Shown here in pieces: positions 50,954 through 59,724 of a stretch of 64,000 nucleotides of DNA. The position numbers were made by a program, and so were the translations under genes. This DNA comes from Paenibacillus sp. JNUCC32 (lineage in GTDB: Bacteria > Bacillota > Bacilli > Paenibacillales > Paenibacillaceae), in assembly GCF_014863545.1 (NCBI RefSeq), contig NZ_CP062260.1, forward strand, positions 5,853,501 to 5,917,500. The letters are read 5' to 3'. The notes under the pieces are model-generated. The model worked only from the letters and a program-made list of their open reading frames with translations. It was not told where the DNA came from and ran no database searches. The first letter of the stretch is position 1, and every line of letters starts with the position of its first letter.

Positions 50954-52309
50954 ATGGACACGAAGCACGAACAAATTGTTGCCCATATGATCCGCGAAGT
51001 GGAGAGGGGGCATATCCGATCAGGTCATAAGCTGCCATCGGTCAGAGCCTTGGCCAAAATGTTCTCCTGCAGTCCCAATACGGTCGTTCGTGCGTATCAG
51101 ACCTTGGAGCGCGATGATGTCATCTACCCGGTCCCCAAGAGCGGTTACTATCTCGTGGAGGGGAGGGGCTCAGCCTCTGCGCGGACGGAAAGCGGGCCGA
51201 TTGATTTCGCCTCAACGACGCCCCGGGGCGATTTTTTGCCGTTTCAGGAGATGGAGCACTGCCTGCGCAAGGCGATTTCCTTATACAAGGAGGAGCTGTT
51301 CGGTTACACCGATCCACAGGGGATTTTTTCGTTAAGGAACGAACTGAGCAGGTATTTTCACGCGCAGCAAATGTTCGCTAAACCTGATCAAATCGCTGTG
51401 GTGACCGGGGCTCAGCAGGCCTTCTCGATCCTGACGCGCATGCCTTTCCCGAGTGAGGAGGGACGGGCGGTCCTGGTGGAGCAGCCGACGTATTTCGGTT
51501 TCTTGGCGGCGGCGCGCGTTGCAGGCTGTCCGGTGATCGGCATCCATCGGGATGAGCATGGTATCGACCTGGAGGTACTGGAGTCTTATTTTCGTAGCGG
51601 ACAGATCAAGCTGTTCTACACGGTGCCGCGATTCCTCAACCCGTTAGGCACCTCGTATTCGCTGGAGCAGAAGAGGCGTATCGCGGATCTCGCCCGGCAG
51701 TATGATGTCTATATCGTGGAGGACGATTATCTGGCGGACCTGGAGGAGGATTCGAAGGCGGACCCGTTGTACGCACTGGATCAGTCGGACCATGTCATCT
51801 ATGTCAAAAGCTTCTCGAAGACGATCCTGCCAGGCATTCGGATGGGCGCCGTCCTTCTTCCGGATCGGCTGTTGGATCCGTTTATTAGGCATAAAAACGC
51901 CGCAGACATATCGTCGCCGATCCTCTCCCAAGGCACGCTTGAACTTTATATCAAGAGCGGCATGTACAACCGCCATGCAGCCCGCATCCGGGAGCATTAC
52001 CGGGAGAAGATGCGCTATGCCATCGAGGTATGTGCCCGTGTCTTCGGCAGCGGCATTCACTATACGTGCCCCTCCTCCGGCGTGTTCATCACCCTCCGGC
52101 TGCCCCAGTATGTAAAGGCATCCGCACTTCAGGATCGCTTGCTGCAGAGAGGTATCTCGGTTACGAACGTGGATCAACATCTGCTGCCGGAGAATCAGCG
52201 CAATGACCGGATTCGGTTATGTATCATCGGGGTGGAGAAACCCCGAATCGAGGCGGGTATGATAGTGATCGAGGAGGAAATACGGCGTTTAGAGCGGCGG
52301 ATGAGGTAG
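50954..52309 (+). CDS. MocR/PdxR-type GntR regulator with aminotransferase domain
   Basis: A 451-residue fusion of a GntR winged helix (residues ~1-75, IRSGHKLPSVRALAKMFSCSPNTVVRAYQTLERDDVIYPVPKSGYYLVEG) with a fold-type I aminotransferase domain. YVKSFSKTILPGIRMG holds the PLP lysine, and VPRFLNPLGTSYSLEQKRRIADLA, VEDDYLADLE are its usual neighbours. Note RFLNPLG where most have xxQNPTG. Such proteins sense PLP or amines and often control divergent transporters. GGGGGAG precedes the ATG. A candidate operator lies just upstream. Confidence 0.93.
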   Translation: MDTKHEQIVAHMIREVERGHIRSGHKLPSVRALAKMFSCSPNTVVRAYQTLERDDVIYPVPKSGYYLVEGRGSASARTESGPIDFASTTPRGDFLPFQEMEHCLRKAISLYKEELFGYTDPQGIFSLRNELSRYFHAQQMFAKPDQIAVVTGAQQAFSILTRMPFPSEEGRAVLVEQPTYFGFLAAARVAGCPVIGIHRDEHGIDLEVLESYFRSGQIKLFYTVPRFLNPLGTSYSLEQKRRIADLARQYDVYIVEDDYLADLEEDSKADPLYALDQSDHVIYVKSFSKTILPGIRMGAVLLPDRLLDPFIRHKNAADISSPILSQGTLELYIKSGMYNRHAARIREHYREKMRYAIEVCARVFGSGIHYTCPSSGVFITLRLPQYVKASALQDRLLQRGISVTNVDQHLLPENQRNDRIRLCIIGVEKPRIEAGMIVIEEEIRRLERRMR

Positions 52310-52426
52310 AAGGAATGACGGATCAAGCTGGGCAGCAGCTTGGGGAGAATACTTGGAAAACCTGCAGCACGGCTGCTTCCGAAATTAAGGATTATCATCG
52401 ATTCCGTCATCGGGCAAAGACAAACC

Positions 52427-52460
52427 AACAAACAGGAGACCTATAGGTCTCCTGTTTGTT
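52427..52460. terminator. Bidirectional terminator between MocR and DUF418 genes
   Basis: A perfect 34-bp palindrome with 17-bp arms, aacaaacaggagaccta and taggtctcctgtttgtt. Its right half encodes the last codons and stop of the DUF418 gene. Confidence 0.8.
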
Positions 52461-53535
52461 TGCGAATCGGCACGAGGGTCCAATAGGTTCCGCATCGCCA
52501 CAACCATTCCAAAGGTCCGTATTGGAACCAACGCATCCACAGTTGGCTGGCTATGATCTGGAATATCACAATACCCAGGGAAACGAGCGAGGACACGACA
52601 TAAGTCGTCGGTGTGGTGTTCAGCATGAAGCGCTGAATGCCTACCAGAAAGACGGTTTGCCCAATGTAGTTGGTAAGCGCCATGCGCCCGTATGCCTGTA
52701 ACGGATACAGCATCTTCGCACCTACGCGGGTACGTCCAAGCATTAAGAGAGAGCTTAGATAAAATACGGATACGAGAGGGCCTGTCGCCACCCCGATATG
52801 TGCCAGAGTGAAGGCGGCTTCCATGGTTGGCGACGGCGACTCGCCTGCTACCTCGAACAGAAACGATGGCATCGGCTCGGAAGGCGCTACCCGCCACATG
52901 ATACCGATGACCAAAATCGTTCCTAACAGAGACGGTATCCAAATCATGCGCAACGAGCGTAATCTTAGTCCCTTGTTGATCGCATCGAGTAATCGATATT
53001 GGCCAGCAGCTAGACCTAATACGATCAGGAAAGGGATGGTGAGGAGTTTGACGCCCATAACGGCCGCCAGAACAAACCCCGCCGATCCGATGAGAAGGTT
53101 AACCCTCCGCGGAGCCCAGTAGAGAGGAACCGTAAGCAGGCCAACAACCGCGTAATAGAATAATGCTTCCCCCGATTGATACTGCTGATGGATGAAGCCG
53201 ATCAGCACCAGAATCGCTAACCGGCGAATATACAGCCGAAGTCTTGGCTTTCCGCCCGTTGTAGCGCTTCGTGATAGAAACATGTAGAATCCAAGTCCGA
53301 ACAGAAACGTGAAGATGGTATAAAATCGGGCTTCCACAAAAAAGTTAAGTCCTCGCTGAAGCCAATAATCAGCTGCCGTTTCGGGTGTGGCGATGAGCCA
53401 GAGTCCCAATACGTTGACAAACGGCAGTCCAAGGAGGGCAAATCCCCTGAATTGGTCCAAAGAGTACAAGCGCGTCTTTTCAAGGGAAGGGCCATACCGA
53501 GTCGCGGCGTCGTGTTGTCCTGCATGCATGATCAC
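52441..53535 (-). CDS. DUF418 family membrane protein coupled to BceB-type permease
   Basis: A 364-residue protein with about ten helices. SLDQFRGFALLGLPFVNVLGLW near the N-terminus and the C-terminal AYGRMALTNYIGQTVFLVGIQRF...SQLWMRWFQYGPLEWLWRCGTYW are diagnostic for DUF418 (acyltransferase-3-like clan). GTG 53535 overlaps the permease stop as GTGA; ATG 53529 is an alternative. The coupling ties it to the second Bce-type module. Function in the family is unknown; envelope modification is plausible. Confidence 0.9.
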   Translation of the reverse strand: MIMHAGQHDAATRYGPSLEKTRLYSLDQFRGFALLGLPFVNVLGLWLIATPETAADYWLQRGLNFFVEARFYTIFTFLFGLGFYMFLSRSATTGGKPRLRLYIRRLAILVLIGFIHQQYQSGEALFYYAVVGLLTVPLYWAPRRVNLLIGSAGFVLAAVMGVKLLTIPFLIVLGLAAGQYRLLDAINKGLRLRSLRMIWIPSLLGTILVIGIMWRVAPSEPMPSFLFEVAGESPSPTMEAAFTLAHIGVATGPLVSVFYLSSLLMLGRTRVGAKMLYPLQAYGRMALTNYIGQTVFLVGIQRFMLNTTPTTYVVSSLVSLGIVIFQIIASQLWMRWFQYGPLEWLWRCGTYWTLVPIRKQTGDL

Positions 53536-55463
53536 ACCATCATCCTGTTCACGGATTTAATATAACGGGCTCTGGCGATCAGGAAATAAATCATTTGGGC
53601 GACTAAGAATGCCGATGAGGCTGCCATTACAGGTCCGTTTACATTCGGGACATCCAGGTAGCCTAGAATCGGGTCGAGCACGACCAAGGACTGCAGGGCT
53701 GCAACCAGGATGGGAATAAAGAACAGCACGGCAATCTGAATGGTTGCGGAGATGTTCATCTCTCGCGCGCTGAGTCCGATCTTGGACAGGGAACGGTACA
53801 TCGCCTGATCGGCCGAAAGCTCCGTATGCAGTTTGAAATACAGGAAGCTTGCGGTTGAGATCGAGAAGATCAGGGCGACAAACACCCCGATAAAGCTGAA
53901 TAACGAAAATCCCTGTTTATTGACGTAATAGCTCTCCGCCCTGGATTCTATATAGCCTTCGCTGATTGCACTTCCGTTCCACTCCGACAGCTCAAGACCG
54001 AGCTTGGTTTCGGGATCATCCTTCTCGGGGAGTCCTTGGGAATCGGGAAGAATAAACGGATACGTATGATTCACACTGATTTCATTTGCTTTGTTCCCGC
54101 CCCCCAACTCTTCAAACATGGTGTCCGTAACGACCAGCAATCTGCCGCTATATACCAAAGCCGCAATCCGGTCTGTGCGGTTCTCCAGGATGAAAGAGTA
54201 GGGTTGACCGGATAATTCGATATCTGCTTCCGTTAGCTTCCCTTTACTCTTCCTCGCTGCATTCGGGGTTTCCGTCAATAAGGCTTCATTCTCGCCGAGT
54301 GTCCCGGCCGGCTCGGTATTCATCATAGCAGCCAAACGGTCGTATTGGGATTGCGGCATGATGTGTAAGGAATCCTCCCCATTCGCTGACAAGCGGTAGT
54401 AGATGGTTTCGACCTCCGCCCGTTTATACTCCAGCCCTTCTGTCTGCAGGCGATTGTCAATCAGGGCCAATTCTTCCTGCGCCTTAATCTTGTCGGTATT
54501 GTTATAGTAGGTGTAGCTGAGCGCGTACGGGTTATCCAAATATACCGATTTGATCGATTGCTGCATGGCCAGTACGAAACCGGTGCTCATGGAAGCCAGC
54601 GCTACCACAACCGTGACCAGAAACAGCATGCGGGCATTATCCTTAATCTTGTAACTCATTTCGGAAATCCACAGCAGGTTTGTTCCTTTCCAGGTGGTCC
54701 TGCGACTTCGCTGCAGCATGCGGACAATCCACACGGACAGCTGGGAGTAGAAGAAATACGTGCCCATAATTCCGGTTGCCGCAGCGATTATCAATCCCGC
54801 AGGGTCTAACGCTTTGACACGAAGGACGGAAAAGCCGATGGTAAGCAGCACCACGCCTAAGAGGGCCAGGAACAGATTGGCTTTCGGTTCGGTTTTCGGT
54901 TTGCTGGTGCCTTTGAGAAGCTCCAGAACTTGATTCTTCCGGATAAATAACAAGGTAAAGAGCGAAATGACGAGAAACAGCGCAGCGAACGCACCTGCGG
55001 TCAGCAGCATTGCTTTGACCGGCCAATAGAACGGCAGCTCGTCCATATCGATCACCTTGGTGCTGATGAGCAGGAACACCTTGGATAACAGCATTCCGCT
55101 GGCGATGCCCGTTACGATGGCAATGGCGCCAATCAGAATGTTCTCCAGGAAAATCAGCCAATTGATCTGTTTGGCTTCCGCTCCCAGAATCGTCAGAATG
55201 CCGAATTCCCGATTTCTCGACTTCAGGAATACGCTGATCGAATACAGCACGAACAAGAAGGCAAACACATAGACGATCACCGTGGCAATTGTCATTCCCG
55301 TACGCGTCATCGCGCCCATGGGCGAATTCTCGATGGCCGGATGGTAGATGAATACCGCGTACGTAAAGAAAATCATGACCATGAATGAGCTGCTCAGCAG
55401 GTAAGCGAAGTATTGGCGAGCATTCCGCCGGACGTTATTAAACGCGAATTGAGGAAAGCTCAC
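53532..55463 (-). CDS. BceB-type ABC transporter permease (module 2)
   Basis: A ~643-residue ten-helix permease with two FtsX regions (REFGILTILGAEAKQINWLIFLENILIGAIAIVTG near residue 110; MYRSLSKIGLSAREMNISATIQIAVLFFIPILVA at the C-terminus) and a ~220-residue extracytoplasmic domain. GTG 55463, inside the ATPase gene, has GGGGAGGGAATACAA upstream and yields the family's usual start (SFPQFAFNNVRRNARQYFAYLLSSSF) and length. It is clearly divergent from the module 1 permease, so the two modules likely answer to different peptides. Confidence 0.92.
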   Translation of the reverse strand: MSFPQFAFNNVRRNARQYFAYLLSSSFMVMIFFTYAVFIYHPAIENSPMGAMTRTGMTIATVIVYVFAFLFVLYSISVFLKSRNREFGILTILGAEAKQINWLIFLENILIGAIAIVTGIASGMLLSKVFLLISTKVIDMDELPFYWPVKAMLLTAGAFAALFLVISLFTLLFIRKNQVLELLKGTSKPKTEPKANLFLALLGVVLLTIGFSVLRVKALDPAGLIIAAATGIMGTYFFYSQLSVWIVRMLQRSRRTTWKGTNLLWISEMSYKIKDNARMLFLVTVVVALASMSTGFVLAMQQSIKSVYLDNPYALSYTYYNNTDKIKAQEELALIDNRLQTEGLEYKRAEVETIYYRLSANGEDSLHIMPQSQYDRLAAMMNTEPAGTLGENEALLTETPNAARKSKGKLTEADIELSGQPYSFILENRTDRIAALVYSGRLLVVTDTMFEELGGGNKANEISVNHTYPFILPDSQGLPEKDDPETKLGLELSEWNGSAISEGYIESRAESYYVNKQGFSLFSFIGVFVALIFSISTASFLYFKLHTELSADQAMYRSLSKIGLSAREMNISATIQIAVLFFIPILVAALQSLVVLDPILGYLDVPNVNGPVMAASSAFLVAQMIYFLIARARYIKSVNRMMV

Positions 55464-56208
55464 TTGTATTCCCTCCCCAGAACGATAGCGTATCGATGAT
55501 TTTTTGGAAAAAGGCCTGCCGGTTCTCTCCGCGGTGAATCTCGGCGGCAAGCTTGCCGTCTTTAATAAAAACGATGCGGTTGCAATAGCTTGCGGCCAGG
55601 GGATCATGCGTAACCAGCATTAACGTGGTATGATCCCGCTCATTGATCTCGGCGAGCGACTCCATCACGATCCGAGAGGAGTTGGAATCGAGCGCTCCCG
55701 TAGGCTCATCCGCAAGCAGCAACAGGGGCGAGCCGATGATCGCCCGGGCAATCGCGGTGCGCTGCCTTTGGCCCCCCGAAATTTCGTACACGCGTTTATT
55801 CAGAATTTCGCGGATGCCAAGCCGCGAAGCGGTTTGCTGCAGCAGCGATTCCATGTCCTTGAGCGGACGGCGGTCCAGCGTAAGCGGGAGCACGATATTC
55901 TCGGCAACCGTTAGCGTGTCGAGCAGATTGAAATCCTGGAACACGAAGCCGAGCTGCCTCCGGCGGAAGTGGGCAAGCTCGCTTTTTTTCATTTGGTAAG
56001 GATTGCTGCCCCCGATCTTGACCTCGCCCGAGCTTGGACGGTCGATGGTGGATACCATGTTCAGCAGGGTGGTTTTGCCGCTGCCGGATGGCCCCATGAT
56101 GCCGACGAATTCTCCTTCTTTGATGGTGAGATGAATATCGGTAAGAGCTTGTGTCGCCACTTTGCCCGCATATACTTTGTTTAAAGCCTTTACTTCAAGA
56201 ATATCCAT
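55438..56208 (-). CDS. BceA-type ABC transporter ATPase (module 2)
   Basis: A 256-residue ATPase. Walker [13 protein letters not shown]-loop [25 protein letters not shown], signature ISGGQRQRTAIARAI, Walker [15 protein letters not shown]-loop LVTHDP. AAAGGAG lies 11 bases before ATG 56208. It overlaps the permease by 26 bases. The 186-base gap to the kinase gene holds a terminator and presumably the bceAB-type promoter; no perfect BceR-like repeat was found there, unlike in module 1. Confidence 0.93.
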   Translation of the reverse strand: MDILEVKALNKVYAGKVATQALTDIHLTIKEGEFVGIMGPSGSGKTTLLNMVSTIDRPSSGEVKIGGSNPYQMKKSELAHFRRRQLGFVFQDFNLLDTLTVAENIVLPLTLDRRPLKDMESLLQQTASRLGIREILNKRVYEISGGQRQRTAIARAIIGSPLLLLADEPTGALDSNSSRIVMESLAEINERDHTTLMLVTHDPLAASYCNRIVFIKDGKLAAEIHRGENRQAFFQKIIDTLSFWGGNTSELSSIRV

Positions 56209-56378
56209 AAATCCATAGGCTCCTTTCTATAACCTTAGTGTAGCCTAACTCTACCGCATTCCGACATGCTCCTGCTATGGATTTAGGTGAAACGGAGCTT
56301 ACATCTGCCATAAGGTTATGTTCGCATATTCTGTTCGTATCCTGAGATGCCGGCATGAAGTTTAAGCTTAACCGCCCA

Positions 56379-56414
56379 TGAAAATAAGGCACACCTATGA
56401 AAAAGATGTGCCTT
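56379..56414 (-). terminator. Terminator of the module 2 regulator/kinase pair
   Basis: On the minus strand aaggcaca/tgtgcctt followed by attttc; the stem overlaps the end of the kinase gene. Confidence 0.7.
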
Positions 56415-57402
56415 GGATTGCTGCAGTGCGCAGCGTTAAGATAACGGTGGTTCCCTCACCGAGCGTGGATTCCAGTTCGACGGAATGGTCAAGCTTATGG
56501 GCGATTTCACGGACTAGATACAGGCCCATGCCGGTGGATTCATGATATTGCCGGCCGCGCTCGCCGGTGAAGTAGGGATGGAATACCCGGTTGATGTCCT
56601 CCGGTGCAATGCCGATCCCCTCATCGCGGATACGAAGTTTGATGTGTTTCCCTGCTTCTTCTGCAGTGAATTGAATCTTCTTGCCGGGGCTGCCGGAGTA
56701 GTTCACGGCGTTCGTCAGAATTTGACCCAGCATAAATCGAAACCATTTGGCATCCGTGTAGACGGAGATCCGATCATCGATGCGAAACACCGGGGTAATC
56801 CCTTTGCGAATGAATAGCTTTCGATTCTCCACGACGGATTCGCTGACCGCGGCACGGAGTCCGACGGCTTCTACCGCGAAGTCCTGCTCGAACCGGTCCA
56901 GGCGTGCAGTATACAGCACCATTTCGAGGCCTTTGCGTATTCGTTCAAGCTCTTCCCGTATATGTTCGGCGGGTGCTTCTTCGACTTCATCGAGCGTTAA
57001 TTGAATCACCGACAGCGGGGTCTTCATCTGATGAACCCAGCGGTTGACGAAGGCCAGATGCTGGTCGGTTCCGCTTTGATGCCGATGCAGCTGTTCCCGG
57101 TATAAGCGTTCATAATGGCTGATCCGCTCGTGGATCGCTTCCGGCAGCGGCGCATCGCCCAGAGGAGGATTGGAGAACTCCTCCGAAAGTTCCTGGCTGG
57201 AAAGCTCTTGATACATCGTGCGATGAGAGAGATACCGGTACACCAGATAGACCAGCAGCACGACGCTGCTCAACAGTACCCCGTATAGTACGACAGTAAA
57301 GGGTCTGCCTTCACCGGTAAGCCAGTACAGCAGGGGGACAAGCAGCATTTGAACGGCAAAAAACAGCATGAGCGGGAGGTGCTCCCTCAAAAAAAGTTTC
57401 AT
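56395..57402 (-). CDS. BceS-type intramembrane-sensing histidine kinase (module 2)
   Basis: A 335-residue kinase with two N-terminal helices (about 9-29 and 36-57) separated by a very short loop. Phosphoacceptor in NRWVHQMKTPLSVIQLTLDEVEE; ATPase boxes QILTNAVNYSG, IRDEGIGIAPEDINRVFHPYFTGERGR and STGMGLYLVREIA. It overlaps the response regulator stop by 4 bases (ATGA). The sensing partner should be the module 2 BceAB-type transporter. Confidence 0.92.
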   Translation of the reverse strand: MKLFLREHLPLMLFFAVQMLLVPLLYWLTGEGRPFTVVLYGVLLSSVVLLVYLVYRYLSHRTMYQELSSQELSEEFSNPPLGDAPLPEAIHERISHYERLYREQLHRHQSGTDQHLAFVNRWVHQMKTPLSVIQLTLDEVEEAPAEHIREELERIRKGLEMVLYTARLDRFEQDFAVEAVGLRAAVSESVVENRKLFIRKGITPVFRIDDRISVYTDAKWFRFMLGQILTNAVNYSGSPGKKIQFTAEEAGKHIKLRIRDEGIGIAPEDINRVFHPYFTGERGRQYHESTGMGLYLVREIAHKLDHSVELESTLGEGTTVILTLRTAAIQGTSFS

Positions 57403-58100
57403 AGGGTCTCCTTGCCTGCCATGAACCGGTAGCCTGCTCCCCGGACGGTTTCGATGAGATCCCCGGCTCCGAGTTCACGAAGCTTGCGGCGAACCCTCGT
57501 AATATAAACATTCAACGTATTGTCGTCAATGAAGTGCTGATCTTCCCACATGAGGTCCAAGAGCCGCTCGCGGCTGACCACGCGGCCGTCTTTTTCCATG
57601 AGCATCGTCAGCAGGGCAGCTTCCTTCTGGGTTAACTCGGCCGACCGGTCTCCATAGGTCACGAGGAGTCGCTCTGGATACAGGAGGAGACCGGCGCTTT
57701 CAACGGTAGGCTCCTCCTCCTGGCCGGAGGCATAGGCGCCGACCGCGCGGCGCAGGTGGCTGCGGACTTTGGCCAGGACAAGCTCCATGTCAAACGGCTT
57801 CGTAATATAATCATCGGCCCCGTTTTCGAGCGCCATGATCTGGTCCATGCCGCTGTCGCGTGCCGAGATGAAGATGATCGGGCAGTGGGATTGGGTGCGG
57901 ATTTGACGGCACCAGTAGAATCCGTCGTATTTCGGCAGATTGACGTCCAGCAGAACCAGATCCGGCTTCGTCTCCGCAAAAATGTCCATCACGCGGTTGA
58001 AATCTTCGATGATCCGTACGTTGAAATCATATTTGGAGATCGCTGACCTTAGTTTATCCGCGATTCGTTCATCGTCTTCCACAATCAGAATGGTATACAT
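57399..58100 (-). CDS. BceR-type OmpR-family response regulator (module 2)
   Basis: A 233-residue regulator: receiver domain (ILIVEDDERIADKLRSAI; phosphoacceptor in LVLLDVNLPKYDGFYWCRQIR) and winged helix (RERLLDLMWEDQHFIDDNTLNVYITRVRRKLRELGAGDLIETVRGAGYRF). ATG 58100 has AAAGGAG eight bases upstream; the frame extends to 58277 without support. It begins a four-gene module followed by DUF418. Confidence 0.93.
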   Translation of the reverse strand: MYTILIVEDDERIADKLRSAISKYDFNVRIIEDFNRVMDIFAETKPDLVLLDVNLPKYDGFYWCRQIRTQSHCPIIFISARDSGMDQIMALENGADDYITKPFDMELVLAKVRSHLRRAVGAYASGQEEEPTVESAGLLLYPERLLVTYGDRSAELTQKEAALLTMLMEKDGRVVSRERLLDLMWEDQHFIDDNTLNVYITRVRRKLRELGAGDLIETVRGAGYRFMAGKETL

Positions 58101-58265
58101 GTCATCAACTCCTTTAACGCAAAGCAGGGGCTTGCATTCACTATACCACACCCTTCCCGGAGATCCGTAAGCGTATGATAAGTACGGGGCATGAACCCTT
58201 GCCCAGGCCCATGCATAAGATGTAGTCACACAAATCCTGCTGCCTGGGAAAGGGCGTGGCTTCAT

Positions 58266-59681
58266 ATGGGAATTCATCTAACCGCGATTCACTGGGTTTA
58301 CCTGGCGTTTATCGTATTGATCATGACGCTGTTGATCCGGCGGCGCGATACGACGCTGGTTTGCATTACCGGAATATTCGCGCTCGGCATTCTGGCAACG
58401 GAGACGCTGAGCGGCTCGGTCTCCGGCGTATTTAATTCATTTATCTACGCGACCAAAGAGCTGATGGGCACGATCATGATTATTTCCATTATCGTGGCGA
58501 TGAGCCGGGTCTTGATCAAGACGGGGATCAACGAGACGATGGTGGCCCCGCTAACCCGTTTTCTCCGTACTCCGGCTATGGCTTACTGGGGCATCGGCAT
58601 CATCATGATGGTCACCTCCTTTTTCTTCTGGCCGTCACCGGCGGTAGCGTTAATCGGGGCGGTCCTGCTTCCCGTTGCCATCCGGGTCGGCTTGCCTGCC
58701 CTGGGAGCAGCCGTGGCGATGAATCTGTTCGGGCACGGCATCGCGCTATCGGGGGATTATATCATTCAAGGCGCGCCTAAATTGACTGCCGATGCAGCCG
58801 GATTGCCTGTAGCCAGCGTCATGGCCGCGAGTGTGCCGCTCGTGATCGTGATGGGGCTGGTGACGACCGTGGCGGCATTTTGGATGATGAAGAGAGATCA
58901 GCGCAATGGCAGCTGGAGGGATGGATTGGTCTCCATCAAAAGCACGGGAGACGCGCTGACCACGCGAACCGATGAGGATGATACCGTTGCAGCCGTTTCT
59001 CCCGGCATGAAAAAATGGCTGGCCATCGCGATCCTGCTCCTGTTCGCGGCAGACGTCGCGGCCATGTTCATCTTGAAGCTGCAAGGCGGAGATGCGACGG
59101 CCCTGGTAGGCGGAACAGCCGTCCTGATCCTCGGCGTCATTGCGCTGGTCGCTCATCGCAACCGCGGTTTGGAGAAGGTCACCTCGTATTTGATCGAGGG
59201 CTTCATGTTCGGATTTAAGGTGTTCGGTCCCGTCATTCCCATTGCGGCTTTCTTCTATCTGGGGGATGCTGCGTTCAGCGATCTGTTCGGCAAAGTGCTT
59301 CCGGAAGCATCCCATGGGATCGTGAACGACCTGGGGGTTGCCCTTGCGAATGCGGTACCGCTGAACGGCGCCGTGGGTTCGGTGACGTTGACTATCACCG
59401 GTGCCATTACGGGTCTGGACGGTTCGGGCTTCTCCGGCATATCGCTCGCCGGCTCGATCGCGCAGTTGTTTGCCACGGCCATCGGCTCAGGGGCGGCTAC
59501 CTTGACCGCGCTCGGCCAGGTTGCCGCCATCTGGGTAGGCGGCGGGACGCTCATTCCATGGGCACTGATTCCGGCCGCAGCCATCTGCGGGGTCAGCCCG
59601 TTCGAGCTGGCAAGACGGAATCTGAAGCCGGTGCTGCTAGGCCTTGCCGTGACGACGGTCGTTGCGATGTTTTTGGTGTAA
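58266..59681 (+). CDS. Ion transporter-type membrane protein of uncertain family
   Basis: A 471-residue protein with about 12-13 helices and two similar halves. Features such as NLFGHGIALSGDYIIQGAPKLTADAAGLP and GSGAATLTALGQVAAIWVGGGTLIPWALIPAAAICGVSPFELARRNLKPV recall the ion transporter (GntP/CitMHS/DcuC-like) superfamily with its glycine-rich re-entrant loops. ATG 58266 has a weak GAAAGGGCGTGG. It is divergent from the module 2 response regulator and ends at a strong terminator. Substrate unknown; an organic anion is likely. Confidence 0.7.
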   Translation: MGIHLTAIHWVYLAFIVLIMTLLIRRRDTTLVCITGIFALGILATETLSGSVSGVFNSFIYATKELMGTIMIISIIVAMSRVLIKTGINETMVAPLTRFLRTPAMAYWGIGIIMMVTSFFFWPSPAVALIGAVLLPVAIRVGLPALGAAVAMNLFGHGIALSGDYIIQGAPKLTADAAGLPVASVMAASVPLVIVMGLVTTVAAFWMMKRDQRNGSWRDGLVSIKSTGDALTTRTDEDDTVAAVSPGMKKWLAIAILLLFAADVAAMFILKLQGGDATALVGGTAVLILGVIALVAHRNRGLEKVTSYLIEGFMFGFKVFGPVIPIAAFFYLGDAAFSDLFGKVLPEASHGIVNDLGVALANAVPLNGAVGSVTLTITGAITGLDGSGFSGISLAGSIAQLFATAIGSGAATLTALGQVAAIWVGGGTLIPWALIPAAAICGVSPFELARRNLKPVLLGLAVTTVVAMFLV

Positions 59682-59690
59682 GCCAAGGCA

Positions 59691-59724
59691 AAAGAGCGCT
59701 GACGATATTGCGTCAGCGCTCTTT
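59691..59724. terminator. Bidirectional terminator between transporter and ger operon
   Basis: Perfect 14-bp arms aaagagcgctgacg and cgtcagcgctcttt around a 6-base loop. Confidence 0.88.

Noticed and set aside
58101..58277. 59-residue N-terminal extension of the module 2 response regulator
   Set aside because: Receiver domains start directly at MYTILIVEDD, and AAAGGAG stands eight bases before ATG 58100.
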